DNA of 64,000 bases from Paenibacillus segetis (lineage in GTDB: Bacteria > Bacillota > Bacilli > Paenibacillales > Paenibacillaceae): the NCBI RefSeq assembly GCF_014639155.1, contig NZ_BMFT01000001.1, positions 2,170,001 through 2,234,000 of the forward strand, given 5' to 3'. Each line of letters begins with the position of its first letter. Within the stretch, counting starts at the first letter, position 1. Position numbers and translations under genes: made by a program. The notes under the pieces were generated by a model. The model was not told the DNA's origin and did not search any database. It saw only the letters and a list, made by a program, of their open reading frames with translations. Positions 9,534-18,049 of the stretch are shown here, in pieces.

Positions 9534-9751
9534 TCATACCGCAGAGAATAGGTGCACCTCCTTCGTGGTTTGAAATGATAATGATGTTTGTTATTTTCAT
9601 ATATCGTCAATTTCCCAACGGATTCATCTCCTCGTTACTTTTTATTATATTATACACTACACAGTCAAACGCATCAGTATGACAGAAGTACGGGCGTGAC
9701 AGCCTTTTTTAATTTGCAGAGCTTGGTATTCAACTGTCTGAATTCTTGTCC

Positions 9752-9780
9752 TTGAAATAATAGGGATTATGTCTTATAGT
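9752..9780 (+). promoter_or_regulatory. Sigma-A-like promoter of the GntR-ABC operon
   Basis: TTGAAA (9752-9757) and TATAGT (9775-9780) are separated by 17 bp, placing the start of transcription near 9787, about 63 nt ahead of the regulator gene. Confidence 0.7.
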
Positions 9781-9795
9781 GAATGGTGTGTACTG

Positions 9796-9816
9796 TGTGT
9801 ATGTTGATGATACACA
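9796..9816. promoter_or_regulatory. Probable operator for the YtrA-type regulator
   Basis: The inverted repeat TGTGTAT-N7-ATACACA lies just downstream of the predicted transcription start, where a bound repressor would block transcription. GntR/YtrA proteins commonly bind such repeats in front of their own operon; assignment to the local gene is inference. Confidence 0.6.
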
Positions 9817-9849
9817 GTTGGTTAAAATTATTGAGGAAGGAGGCTTTTA

Positions 9850-10230
9850 ATGAAGATAATTATAAAAAATACTTCAGATCAACCTTTATATCAACAAATT
9901 AAAGATCAAATGAAGGATGCCATTCTAAGTAATGAATTAAAAGAGGATGAACTACTCCCTTCTATTCGTTCGTTAGCTACTGATTTACATGTGAGCGTGC
10001 TAACGACAAAAAGAGTATATGCAGAACTAGAAGCCGAAGGATTCATCATAACCAAAGTTGGTAAAGGTTCTTATGTTGCCTCAGAGAACTTGGAGCTGTT
10101 ATCCGAATCCAAACGTCTGATGGTGGAATCCAAACTCACGGAAGCATGGAACATGGCCCGCACATTAGGGATTAATAAAGAGGAACTTTATTCTATGATG
10201 GACTTACTTTTTACAGAGGAGAATGAATGA
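9850..10230 (+). CDS. GntR-family regulator, YtrA subfamily
   Basis: This 126-aa protein has an N-terminal GntR winged helix (PLYQQIKDQMKDAIL, then LLPSIRSLATDLHVSVLTTKRVYAELEAEG, residues 12-65) and only a short C-terminal dimerization tail, which defines the YtrA subfamily. The ATG follows a strong GAGGAAGGAGG site. It heads an operon with an ABC ATPase (4-nt overlap) and a permease. In Bacillus, YtrA represses a similar ABC operon and is released by certain cell-wall antibiotics; by analogy this may be an envelope-stress-responsive exporter. Confidence 0.92.
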   Translation: MKIIIKNTSDQPLYQQIKDQMKDAILSNELKEDELLPSIRSLATDLHVSVLTTKRVYAELEAEGFIITKVGKGSYVASENLELLSESKRLMVESKLTEAWNMARTLGINKEELYSMMDLLFTEENE

Positions 10231-11096
10231 TGGATACCATTTTAGAGGTGAGTAACCTCAATAAGAAATTTACTGGTTTTAGTCTGAATAATGTTAGTTT
10301 CTCACTTAGAGAAGGCTGTATAACAGGGTTTATTGGTATTAATGGTTCTGGAAAGACGACAACGATCAAATCCATTCTCGGACTCATTCTTAAAGACGCG
10401 GGAAGCATTAAATTTCTTGGAGAAGAGATAACTGATCATGAACGAGAACTAAAAAACCGTATTGGTGTGGTCTTAGATGAAGGTTATTTCTATGAAGAGA
10501 TGACACTGAAAGAAATGAAAAATGTTATTGCCCCTGCATATACAAATTGGGACGAGCCCGTATTTTTGAGCTATATGAAACGATTTAATTTAAAACTAAA
10601 TCAAAAGATCTCTACCTTATCCAAAGGGATGCGGATGAAATATGCAATTGCCCTTGCGATATCCCATCATGCAGATTTATTAATTATGGATGAGCCTACA
10701 AGTGGTCTTGATCCATTAGTTCGAAGTGAATTGATGAGCATACTCTTAGAGTTCATGAAAGAAGATGGCAAAAGTGTATTTTTCTCAACACATATTACTT
10801 CTGACTTAGACAAAATAGCAGATATGCTTATTCTAATTGATAATGGAAACATTTTATTTAACGAAGAAAAAGATCAGCTACTAGAGTCGCATGCCATAGT
10901 TAAAGGTGATCATAAGTTATTGAATGAACAGACCCGGCAATTGTTCTTAACATTACATGAAACAACATACGGATTTGAAGGTATTACCCAAGATCTCCAG
11001 CAAGTACGCCAACAACTAAAGGATATTGTAATAGAAAGACCATCGATTGAGGATATTATGTTGGCTCATATAGGAGGTCCTACTCATGTTATTTAA
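10227..11096 (+). CDS. ABC transporter ATP-binding protein (YtrB-like)
   Basis: This 289-aa nucleotide-binding subunit has Walker A GINGSGKTT (near residue 40), the signature LSKGMRMKY (near 132, a variant of LSGGQ), Walker B LLIMDEPTSGLD (near 150) and the switch His in FFSTHITSDLD (near 185). The domain after residue 220 is the extension seen in ABC-2 exporters. It starts in an ATGATG overlap with the regulator gene and overlaps the permease gene by 11 bp, so all three are translated together. The exported substrate is unknown. Confidence 0.92.
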   Translation: MMDTILEVSNLNKKFTGFSLNNVSFSLREGCITGFIGINGSGKTTTIKSILGLILKDAGSIKFLGEEITDHERELKNRIGVVLDEGYFYEEMTLKEMKNVIAPAYTNWDEPVFLSYMKRFNLKLNQKISTLSKGMRMKYAIALAISHHADLLIMDEPTSGLDPLVRSELMSILLEFMKEDGKSVFFSTHITSDLDKIADMLILIDNGNILFNEEKDQLLESHAIVKGDHKLLNEQTRQLFLTLHETTYGFEGITQDLQQVRQQLKDIVIERPSIEDIMLAHIGGPTHVI

Positions 11097-11733
11097 TCTT
11101 GTGAGAAAAGATTTTATCATAGCTAAAAAGTACTTATTGATCATGCTGGCTTTCGCAGTAATCGGTCCTATTTTTATCTCTTCTAAATTAGAAGTTCTTA
11201 ATGGAAGCTTTATTAGTTTCCTGATCACTGTTATGTACATGGAATATATTTTGTTCAACACTGTGTCGATGGCAGAAGATAAATTCAAAGGTTCCTCTTT
11301 ACTGAGTGCTACTCCTTATACGCGCACAACATTAGTCAAAGCCAAATATCTATTTGTCCTTGTTATTTTTATTATCAGCCTCATGATTTACACAATTACA
11401 TCTCAGATAGCACCGCTAGGCTTAGAAAAATTGAATGTGACGAATGTTGGAGTATCTCTTCTGACTGTCTCCCTATTCTTAGGAATTTTAATCCCCGTCC
11501 AATTTAAGTTTGGATACGAGAAGACAAAGTTTATTTTCTTTATGGTTGTATTTCTAACACCGTTTCTAGTCCCGCTGATTATGCAGTGGCTACAATCTCA
11601 TAATATGAGTATGAATATTACTGTAACTTTTCCTAATTTCATCTTGGAGATGCTCCCTAGCTTGATCGCACTTGTGATTGGCGTCATATCTATGAGGGTT
11701 TCAATCCAAATTTATGCCAAAAAGAATCTATAA
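11086..11733 (+). CDS. ABC-2 type permease subunit
   Basis: This 215-aa membrane protein has about six hydrophobic segments (near residues 14-32, 38-55, 81-97, 107-124, 133-150 and 185-200). It is encoded at the end of the GntR-ATPase operon. Size and hydrophobicity fit the small ABC-2 permeases paired with YtrA regulators; no soluble substrate-binding gene is present, consistent with export. A hairpin follows the stop codon. Confidence 0.85.
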   Translation: MLFNLVRKDFIIAKKYLLIMLAFAVIGPIFISSKLEVLNGSFISFLITVMYMEYILFNTVSMAEDKFKGSSLLSATPYTRTTLVKAKYLFVLVIFIISLMIYTITSQIAPLGLEKLNVTNVGVSLLTVSLFLGILIPVQFKFGYEKTKFIFFMVVFLTPFLVPLIMQWLQSHNMSMNITVTFPNFILEMLPSLIALVIGVISMRVSIQIYAKKNL

Positions 11734-11740
11734 CGAACAT

Positions 11741-11775
11741 CAAAGAGGGACCCCTGAAATCCAGGGGTCCCTTTG
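11741..11775. terminator. Hairpin between convergent ABC permease and lipoprotein genes
   Basis: CAAAGAGGGACCCCTG pairs with CAGGGGTCCCTTTG across a 5-nt loop, with one GA bulge. The T-tract is weak on both strands, so efficiency is uncertain. Confidence 0.65.
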
Positions 11776-11777
11776 AG

Positions 11778-12419
11778 TTAAGGACGGTCCCTTAACTCAA
11801 CTTTTATTTTTAATACTAATACCGTCATACCCTCATTGATCATTTGGGTTATTTGATTATTGTCTTCAGGGTCATAGGGTCGAAATGAATCTTTTACTTG
11901 CCGATAAATCCCTAATACTCGCGTTTCTCCTGATTCAAGAGCGACTTCTTCTTTGCCAATAGCATATTCCCATACGCTTCCCCCCACACCTTCTTGATTT
12001 AATACATTCTCTATCTTATGAGGTCGAATAGAAGCATCAGAGGAATATAAGAAAAGTAAGGGTACTTCACTTTCAGGATTAATGAGTCCCAGCCCCATGT
12101 GTCCTTCTGAAACGTGATTAGGATTATTACCATATGAAAGTTCATCCAAATGGAATGGTTCCATCTTCTCACCATTCTTGTAACCCTCTACCCAGATAGT
12201 TACCCAAGTTTTATCAGCTTGAGGAAGTTTCAAATGATAATTATATACATTTCCGAGGTGTAATTCATCAAAAGTCTTTTCGTAATGTATATCTTCCTTT
12301 ATTGAAATATAAGCTATCTTCTCGTTACTGCTAGTTACTGGTTCTTTGCTACACCCGATAACTGTCAGACAAGTAAATATAACTACTAATAATGAAATGA
12401 TGATTCGATTTATTTTCAT
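11778..12419 (-). CDS. Uncharacterised lipoprotein
   Basis: This 213-aa secreted protein has a clear lipoprotein signal: a positively charged start, a hydrophobic stretch and the lipobox VIGC near residue 23. I do not recognise the mature domain, which is polar and slightly acidic with no Cys pairs. The ATG at 12419 is preferred over a TTG three codons upstream because AAAGGGGA lies only 2 nt from that TTG but about 11 nt from the ATG. It appears to be a single gene convergent with the ABC operon. Confidence 0.8.
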   Translation of the reverse strand: MKINRIIISLLVVIFTCLTVIGCSKEPVTSSNEKIAYISIKEDIHYEKTFDELHLGNVYNYHLKLPQADKTWVTIWVEGYKNGEKMEPFHLDELSYGNNPNHVSEGHMGLGLINPESEVPLLFLYSSDASIRPHKIENVLNQEGVGGSVWEYAIGKEEVALESGETRVLGIYRQVKDSFRPYDPEDNNQITQMINEGMTVLVLKIKVELRDRP

Positions 12420-12505
12420 GTGCGTCAATTCCCCTTTAATGAAATAAACGCTTTGGTCTTAACAAAAGTTGTGGTTAATTATGTAAGTTTAGTTGAACCA
12501 AGCAA

Positions 12506-12535
12506 ACACCCATAAACAACACTAGACATAGGATG
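12506..12535 (+). promoter_or_regulatory. Possible sigma-K-type promoter of the laccase gene
   Basis: CATAGGATG (12527-12535) matches the sigma-K -10 pattern CATANNNTA with one mismatch, and AC lies 17 bp upstream (12508-12509). Late mother-cell expression is expected for a coat laccase, but short patterns like this arise often by chance. Confidence 0.35.
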
Positions 12536-12567
12536 AATGGAGGAATTTCAAAGAAAGGGATAATGTT

Positions 12568-14136
12568 ATGAAGTTAACTAAATTTGTTGATCCGCTGCCG
12601 ATTCCCAAAATAATTAAACCGATTTACAAGAAAAAGGACGTTACACGTTACACGGTTAAAATGAAACAATTTTACACTTCCCTTCACCGTGATCTACCGA
12701 GAACAAAACTCTGGGGATTTAATGGATCCTACCCTGGCCCTACATTCGAAGTGCATAGGAGCGAGAATGTCCATGTGTTGTGGGAGAATAAATTACCGCT
12801 GAAACATCTGCTGCCTATCGATACAACGATCCATGGAGCAGGAGTAAAAGTTCCAAAAGTCCGTACGGTAGTACATCTACACGGTGCACGGGTACGTTCG
12901 AGTAGTGATGGATACCCTGAATCCTGGTTTACACGAGATTTCGCAACAACGGGACCTCAATTTAAAAATAGAATATACCGTTATACCAACAACCAGCGCG
13001 CAACCTCACTATGGTATCACGATCATACGATGGGAATTACCCGGCTTAATCTCTATGCAGGATTAGCTGGTTTATATTTGATTCGCGATAAAGTGGAAGA
13101 CGCCTTACCACTACCAAAAGGCCCTTACGAAATTCCACTGATTATCTCTGATCGCACCTTTAAATCCGATGGTTCACTCTTTTATCCCAAACGACCGGAT
13201 CGAAGTAGTTTGAAGAATCCGAAGGCTAAAATTCCATTTCCATCCGTGGTGCCTGAGTTTTTCGGAGAAACCATACTCGTTAACGGTAAGGTGTGGCCAT
13301 ATCTAAATGTTGAGCCAAGAAAATACCGCTTCCGCATTTTGAATTCATCTAATGCCCGTTTTTATAATTTGAAGCTAAAATCAGGCCCAACCTTTTATCA
13401 AATAGGAAGTGATGGAGGACTGCTAGAAAAACCAGTTAAATTAAATCAAATACTCATAGCACCTGCAGAACGCGTTGACGTTATCGTAGACTTCTCCAAA
13501 ATGGCCGGTAAGACAATTACGTTAACCAATAATGCTTCAGCACCTTACCCTAGCGGTGATCCCGCTAACCTCGATCCGAATACAACAGGAATCGTCATGC
13601 AGTTCCGAGTAAAAGTCCCATTGAAGGGTAAGGACACTAGTAAAATTCCTGCCGTGTTGTCCGATATCGTGAAGTTGTCAACTAAGAATGTCCGAAAAAT
13701 AAGAAATCTCACCTTAGACGAGACTTATGATGAATATGGTCGCTTATTACAGCTTGTAACGAATCGAATGTGGGATGATCCCGTGACCGAGAAGCCGGTC
13801 GTCGGTACCAAAGAAATTTGGAAATTGATTAATTTAACTATGGATACGCACCCAATTCATGTTCACCTTATCCAATTCCAAATCTTGCAGCGGCGTCCCT
13901 TTGATGTGAATCACTACAAAAAAACGAAGAAAATTCGTTTTACAGGTCCACCTCAGAAGCCTACTCCTAATGAAAGGGGATTTAAGGACACGGTTCGTGC
14001 AAAACCTGGTCATATCACTCAAATCATTGCCAGATTTGGACCTTACACCGGACAATATGTATGGCATTGCCATATGGCAGAGCATGAAGATCACGATATG
14101 ATGCGGCCTTATAGGGTGGTTCCGAAGAAGAAATAG
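12568..14136 (+). CDS. cotA: CotA-type multicopper oxidase (spore coat laccase)
   Basis: This laccase (522 aa) oxidises phenolic or bilirubin-like substrates and reduces O2 to water at a trinuclear copper site. The four copper-binding motifs are present: HLHG near residue 105, WYHDH near 150, THPIHVHL near 428 and HCHMAEHEDHDMM near 500, including the axial Met. The sequence follows Bacillus CotA closely from the first residues (KFVDPLPIPKIIKP) to the end, and like CotA it lacks a signal peptide, fitting deposition on the spore from the mother cell. An internal loop near residue 220 differs in length. It is monocistronic, with a terminator after it. Confidence 0.95.
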   Translation: MKLTKFVDPLPIPKIIKPIYKKKDVTRYTVKMKQFYTSLHRDLPRTKLWGFNGSYPGPTFEVHRSENVHVLWENKLPLKHLLPIDTTIHGAGVKVPKVRTVVHLHGARVRSSSDGYPESWFTRDFATTGPQFKNRIYRYTNNQRATSLWYHDHTMGITRLNLYAGLAGLYLIRDKVEDALPLPKGPYEIPLIISDRTFKSDGSLFYPKRPDRSSLKNPKAKIPFPSVVPEFFGETILVNGKVWPYLNVEPRKYRFRILNSSNARFYNLKLKSGPTFYQIGSDGGLLEKPVKLNQILIAPAERVDVIVDFSKMAGKTITLTNNASAPYPSGDPANLDPNTTGIVMQFRVKVPLKGKDTSKIPAVLSDIVKLSTKNVRKIRNLTLDETYDEYGRLLQLVTNRMWDDPVTEKPVVGTKEIWKLINLTMDTHPIHVHLIQFQILQRRPFDVNHYKKTKKIRFTGPPQKPTPNERGFKDTVRAKPGHITQIIARFGPYTGQYVWHCHMAEHEDHDMMRPYRVVPKKK

Positions 14137-14149
14137 ATGATTTTTTTCT

Positions 14150-14190
14150 ATAGACATAAGCCAAAAGGTTTATGTCTATTCTCTTTTTTA
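14150..14190 (+). terminator. Terminator after cotA
   Basis: TAGACATAAGCC pairs with GGTTTATGTCTA across AAAA (one G-T pair), followed by a T-rich tract ending in TTTTTT. Confidence 0.85.
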
Positions 14191-14314
14191 CATTAGTCGA
14201 AAAAAATTCATTTACTTATTCCAATAGATGCAATATATTCAATCTAGTTTGTTTTTTTATGGCAGTGTTAACCTTTTAGACTATTATACTAAACTAGAAT
14301 TAGGAGCAATTATC

Positions 14315-15376
14315 ATGTCAGCAATAACGAAACCACCACGTATCCACTATCTTGATTTTTTTCGTGCTGTCGCTATTTTAGCTGTAGTAACGATTCATTC
14401 TACCTCGCAACCTGTTTCTCTGTTTCCTAAATCGTCTTGGCAATACAACTATTATCATTTTTGGAACTCGGTTAGCCTCTTCGCTGTTCCATCATTTTTA
14501 TTTCTCTGTTCGCTGGTGCTCTTCTACAACTATAGTTACAAAGATCGGATTACCTCCTGGATCGCAGGCTTTTATAAAAAGAGGATGTTGTACATCTTAC
14601 TTCCTTATATACTTTGGTCCTTCATCTATTTCTTATTTAGAAATCTAAGTACTCCTCAGAGGGTCATTGTAGATTTGCCGTTATACTTTGAAAGACTGCT
14701 GACTGGAACGAACCACACACATCTATATTACTTCACCATTATCATTCAACTTTATTTGTTGTTTCCGTTCTTGATATGGTTGATGCGTTTCACTTGGATT
14801 CAAAGGCTGATGTTACCGCTTGGCATAGTTATACATATTGTCTTTTATTACTGCAACACGAATTACTGGCACATCCACCGCACGGCCAGTTTGTTACCTA
14901 GTTATTGGATGCATATTACACTCGGTGCATGGATTGGCATGAATTTTGATTTCATAATGTCCCTTGCAAAACGATATAAAATTCTAATTGGTGCTATTGG
15001 TGTAGCTAGTGCCTTAACTTATATTTACGGGTATGGCCTACATGTTGGGTCTTATAAGAGGGCTTATCACTTCTTCATTTATAACCTATTTACATTGTCT
15101 GCAAGCGTGTGCCTACTTCTACTAAGTCGTTACCTATTTCAATGGCTACATGCCGAGAAGATCAAGAGATTCATAAGTTCACTCGGAACAGAATCATTTG
15201 GGATTTTCCTAATTCACCCTCTGGTACTTGCTATTTGGAGAAAATTCGTTATGCCTATTATTTTTGATTATCATCTAGGGATCTGGTTAGGTGGTGCTGC
15301 AGCTTTATTCATTTCATGGTTGATTACATTAGTGATCCGGCGTTTTTCTATAGGATGGATTCTGGTCGGAAAATAA
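14315..15376 (+). CDS. Acyltransferase 3 family membrane protein (OafA/WecH type)
   Basis: This 353-aa polytopic protein has about ten membrane segments. The family's first-helix signature is visible as IHYLDFFRAVAILAVVTIHS with the conserved His (near residue 28). Members transfer acetyl or other acyl groups to cell-surface glycans. The frame is open 29 codons further upstream, but only the ATG at 14315 has a ribosome site (TTAGGAGC) and leads directly into the first helix. It appears to be a single gene, closed by a terminator. The acceptor molecule is unknown. Confidence 0.88.
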   Translation: MSAITKPPRIHYLDFFRAVAILAVVTIHSTSQPVSLFPKSSWQYNYYHFWNSVSLFAVPSFLFLCSLVLFYNYSYKDRITSWIAGFYKKRMLYILLPYILWSFIYFLFRNLSTPQRVIVDLPLYFERLLTGTNHTHLYYFTIIIQLYLLFPFLIWLMRFTWIQRLMLPLGIVIHIVFYYCNTNYWHIHRTASLLPSYWMHITLGAWIGMNFDFIMSLAKRYKILIGAIGVASALTYIYGYGLHVGSYKRAYHFFIYNLFTLSASVCLLLLSRYLFQWLHAEKIKRFISSLGTESFGIFLIHPLVLAIWRKFVMPIIFDYHLGIWLGGAAALFISWLITLVIRRFSIGWILVGK

Positions 15377-15394
15377 AACGTTGATATGATTACG

Positions 15395-15431
15395 AACAAA
15401 AGCCCCCTTGCTGCCAAGGGGGTTTTTGTTT
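15395..15431 (+). terminator. Terminator after the acyltransferase gene
   Basis: AAAGCCCCCTTG pairs with CAAGGGGGTTTTT across a 3-nt loop, followed by T residues. Confidence 0.88.
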
Positions 15432-15449
15432 GCTAGTTCTCCGTGGTAT

Positions 15450-15920
15450 TTATCCTCTCATCCGTGGGTTACCAATCGCCCCCGGATATTGATACACGAG
15501 CGGCTCATCAAATGTAGCATAATTAAAATTGATCATTAGTAGCATCGTTCTTACTCCGGTTTGTGGATCACTAATAATGATATGATCTCGACCAGCCGCT
15601 TCAAGGACACCCTTGAATATTTTGGCATTCCACTCAGAGTTATTCTCGTAAGTCATATAAAACGTTCCTACCTTACCCAAATTCAAACGCAGGATATTCT
15701 CAATATATGATTGCTCAAATGCAGGAGGTGTTGGGGTCGTGACTACTTGCCCATAAGGTGTCATTGGACTTCCACTCGCAACTTGCGGTGGCATACTTGT
15801 CATCTGTCCTTGTACCTGTCCTTGTGGCATACTCGTCATCTGTCCCATTTGTCCTCCCTGCGTCATATAAGGATTGTTTCCAATTTTGTACGATACCGGA
15901 CGATAAGGTTGATTTAACAT
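15450..15920 (-). CDS. gerQ: Spore coat protein GerQ
   Basis: This 156-aa coat protein has the conserved GerQ domain from about residue 65 (QSYIENILRLNLGKVGTF) through SEWNAKIFKGVLEAAGRDHIIISDP. The N-terminal half is a low-complexity Gln/Met/Pro/Gly region with a repeated GQMTSMP unit. In Bacillus, GerQ is cross-linked by transglutaminase and is needed to localise CwlJ at the spore surface. Here it lies directly downstream of cwlJ (about 50 bp) on the same strand, which agrees with that partnership. The ATG is the second of two overlapping ones; GGAGG lies 8 nt from it. Confidence 0.95.
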   Translation of the reverse strand: MLNQPYRPVSYKIGNNPYMTQGGQMGQMTSMPQGQVQGQMTSMPPQVASGSPMTPYGQVVTTPTPPAFEQSYIENILRLNLGKVGTFYMTYENNSEWNAKIFKGVLEAAGRDHIIISDPQTGVRTMLLMINFNYATFDEPLVYQYPGAIGNPRMRG

Positions 15921-15970
15921 TCATAATTCCTCCTTTAAATTTACATATTTAATGTTAATGACAACAATTA

Positions 15971-16393
15971 CTAATAAACCGCTGGACAATCACCTTGAGA
16001 AGGCGCAAAGAAACAATGAGCTTTATAACGTCCGGTATTTGCCTGATTGTACCAGGTATTAGGGCAGTCTCCTTCTGGTCTAAAGAACCAGAGCGCGTTG
16101 CTCGCTGGATGTTGCCGTTCCCCATTAATGACGCGCTTTGCTAGACGAATATCGACATCACGGGCCGCCTGATAGAAATAACCTTTTTGGGTAGCTTCAA
16201 ATCCGCCTGGACTCTGAAATACCATATCCGGTATGCTTCGAATATTTTTGAAATCGAGGCAATTTCCTAGAACCCGATTAACTCCTACATTGCCGACCAT
16301 TAGCATGCCAAGCTCGCCTTCCCCTTCCGCCTCAGCGCGCATCAGTCGAGCTAACATTTTGACTTGCTCAGAATTCGTTTGTATGACAGCCAA
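15971..16393 (-). CDS. cwlJ: Spore cortex-lytic hydrolase CwlJ
   Basis: This 140-aa germination hydrolase of the SleB/CwlJ hydrolase_2 family opens the spore cortex when calcium dipicolinate is released. The motif MLARLMRAEAEGEGELGMLMVGNVGVNR near the N-terminus carries the catalytic Glu region, and the C-terminal ALWFFRPEGDCPNTWYNQ is typical of CwlJ. No signal peptide is present, as expected for a mother-cell coat protein. I place the start at a TTG (16393): AAGGAGGAAC lies 8 nt upstream and the first residues (AVIQTNSEQVKMLARL) match the usual CwlJ start; the ATG six codons earlier lies upstream of that site. It forms an operon with gerQ. Confidence 0.94.
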   Translation of the reverse strand: MAVIQTNSEQVKMLARLMRAEAEGEGELGMLMVGNVGVNRVLGNCLDFKNIRSIPDMVFQSPGGFEATQKGYFYQAARDVDIRLAKRVINGERQHPASNALWFFRPEGDCPNTWYNQANTGRYKAHCFFAPSQGDCPAVY

Positions 16394-16428
16394 GAAGAGT
16401 TCCTCCTTCATTTCTTATCTCAACGATA

Positions 16429-16456
16429 TATCTTATGTGCATTTGCCTATAGAGGT
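16429..16456 (-). promoter_or_regulatory. Sigma-K-like promoter of cwlJ-gerQ
   Basis: On the minus strand CATAAGATA (16437 to 16429) is a full match to CATANNNTA, and AC lies 17 bp upstream (16456-16455). This spacing fits sigma-K promoters; sigma-E -10 elements are similar, so either mother-cell sigma factor is possible. The start codon follows about 35 nt downstream. Confidence 0.6.
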
Positions 16457-16636
16457 TACAAAAAATGAAGTCGAATTCATAATTGAACAATTTGTGACTG
16501 TTTCTATGGACGCGCTTACATGAATAACATATACTATATGTGAATCCATGCTTTGGGTCACGATCTTAACCCTAAAGCTGCTCTGCCTACGGGGAGCGCT
16601 GCTTGCGCTTCACAAAGCTATTGGGAGGTACGACGT

Positions 16637-17962
16637 ATGAAAATCGCAATTATTGGTGGTGGCCTGGCTGGGTTGACAGCAGCAGCATATTTATCTGACA
16701 ACCTAGGTACAGAAGGTACTGTGTTTGAACGAAGTCCACAACTTGGGGGCCGTGCATTTACGTATCAGAAATCGGGGTTCACATTGAATTATGGAGCCCA
16801 TGCGGTTTACGGAATTGACAGACATACGCTACAGCATATGGAGCAAGAATTGAAGCTTCAATTTCAGAGCAAACAGGTGGATAAGCGAAAAGTGATGTAC
16901 GCCAAGCATGGAAATTTGACTCCCGCTCCACTAGATTTTATTAACATCATGAAGACGAATGTACTAAAGCCGTTCGAAAAGGTCAGATTTGTTGCAGAAA
17001 TTGCTGCCGTGATCGGCAATATCCATCAATTGAAGCATTATCAAACCCTTGGTGAATATTTAGATCACTCCCATGCTTCTGCTGATGTCAAGGAATTGTG
17101 GGAGCACTTGGTCAGCTCTAACTTCTTCATTACACCGGAAGATGCTCGAAAAGTATCTGGTGAGGTTATAGCTGAGTATTACCATAATCTCTTTCTCTCC
17201 CACAAACCGGTGAATTATATTCTCGGTAGTTGGGCAACCATTACGGATCAGCTAATTCATAAAATCCGTGAGAATGACAAATGGGACATCGCATTAAAAG
17301 AAGGGGTCGAATCCATTTCTTTGGAGAATGGTAAATACCTACTGAACACGAAAACCCGTCAAGCTTTGGAATTTGATCATGTCATATTCGCCATGCCTGC
17401 ACAGCAGGTTGTTAAATTGCTGGAGGATACCTCCTGGTCTTCGTTCTTAGATCCTTACAAGAACAACTCTTCAACTGAGGTTCTAGTCTACGATATTGGC
17501 TTCTCTAAGGTAGTTGCTCGTCCTTTCAGCTATATCAGCGATATGGATAACAAACTATTCATTAGTGATGTCTCGGCGACGGATCATACTGTAGCTCCAG
17601 AGACGGGTCAACTGCTACAAGGAATCGCTTATTTGAATGACGATTGTATGGAAGAAGATGAGAAGAAACAGTACCTAGATGGTAAGGTGCAGAAAATGGA
17701 GGCCATGTTCGATCAATATTATCCAGGTTGGCGAGATCATGTTGAAGTCAAACGTGTGTCTAAAAAGGCGATGGTCTCCAGCGTTAAGAATATTCGAGAG
17801 AATAAGCTTTTGCCAAATGAGATCGCTCAAGTCCCATTCTTATTCTGCGGTGATGGTTGTGAGGGCAAAGGAGAATTGGCTGAACGTGCATTCTCAAGTG
17901 GCCGCAAAGTAGCAAATCTTCTATTAAAAGATCAAGCCAACATCAAGTCCGTAGTGCATTAA
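16637..17962 (+). CDS. FAD-dependent amine oxidase/phytoene desaturase-like oxidoreductase
   Basis: This 441-aa flavoprotein has an N-terminal Rossmann fold (IAIIGGGLAGLTAAAYLS, residues 3-20) followed by GGRAFTYQKSGFTLNYGAHAV, the pattern of the amine oxidase/phytoene desaturase superfamily, and a C-terminal FAD-binding stretch FLFCGDGCEGKGELAERAFSSG. The frame is open upstream to 16553, but GGGAGG lies 10 nt before the ATG at 16637 and the dinucleotide fold begins there. No carotenoid genes surround it, so the substrate is unknown. A terminator follows. Confidence 0.88.
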   Translation: MKIAIIGGGLAGLTAAAYLSDNLGTEGTVFERSPQLGGRAFTYQKSGFTLNYGAHAVYGIDRHTLQHMEQELKLQFQSKQVDKRKVMYAKHGNLTPAPLDFINIMKTNVLKPFEKVRFVAEIAAVIGNIHQLKHYQTLGEYLDHSHASADVKELWEHLVSSNFFITPEDARKVSGEVIAEYYHNLFLSHKPVNYILGSWATITDQLIHKIRENDKWDIALKEGVESISLENGKYLLNTKTRQALEFDHVIFAMPAQQVVKLLEDTSWSSFLDPYKNNSSTEVLVYDIGFSKVVARPFSYISDMDNKLFISDVSATDHTVAPETGQLLQGIAYLNDDCMEEDEKKQYLDGKVQKMEAMFDQYYPGWRDHVEVKRVSKKAMVSSVKNIRENKLLPNEIAQVPFLFCGDGCEGKGELAERAFSSGRKVANLLLKDQANIKSVVH

Positions 17963-18000
17963 TCGAACTTATATTCTACTCATATCATTATATGTATAAG

Positions 18001-18028
18001 AAAAAGCTGCCTATCAAGGCAGCTTTTT
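18001..18028 (+). terminator. Terminator after the FAD oxidoreductase gene
   Basis: AAAAAGCTGCCT pairs with AGGCAGCTTTTT across a short loop. It is symmetric and can also serve the convergent DUF2500 gene. Confidence 0.85.
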
Positions 18029-18049
18029 GATATCTTATCCAATATTCAA

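Noticed and set aside
9565..9600. TGATAAT-containing stretch resembling a Fur or PerR box upstream of the CNNM gene
   Set aside because: Only one half-site fits; the second half matches in about three of seven positions.
15760..15860. Short direct repeats that could look like a CRISPR array
   Set aside because: They are in-frame repeats coding GQMTSMP in GerQ, without spacers of constant length.
15711..15952. Cys/His/Arg-rich frames opposite the gerQ gene and an overlapping minus-strand frame
   Set aside because: They mirror the repetitive Gln/Met coding part of gerQ; gerQ itself has the domain match and ribosome site.
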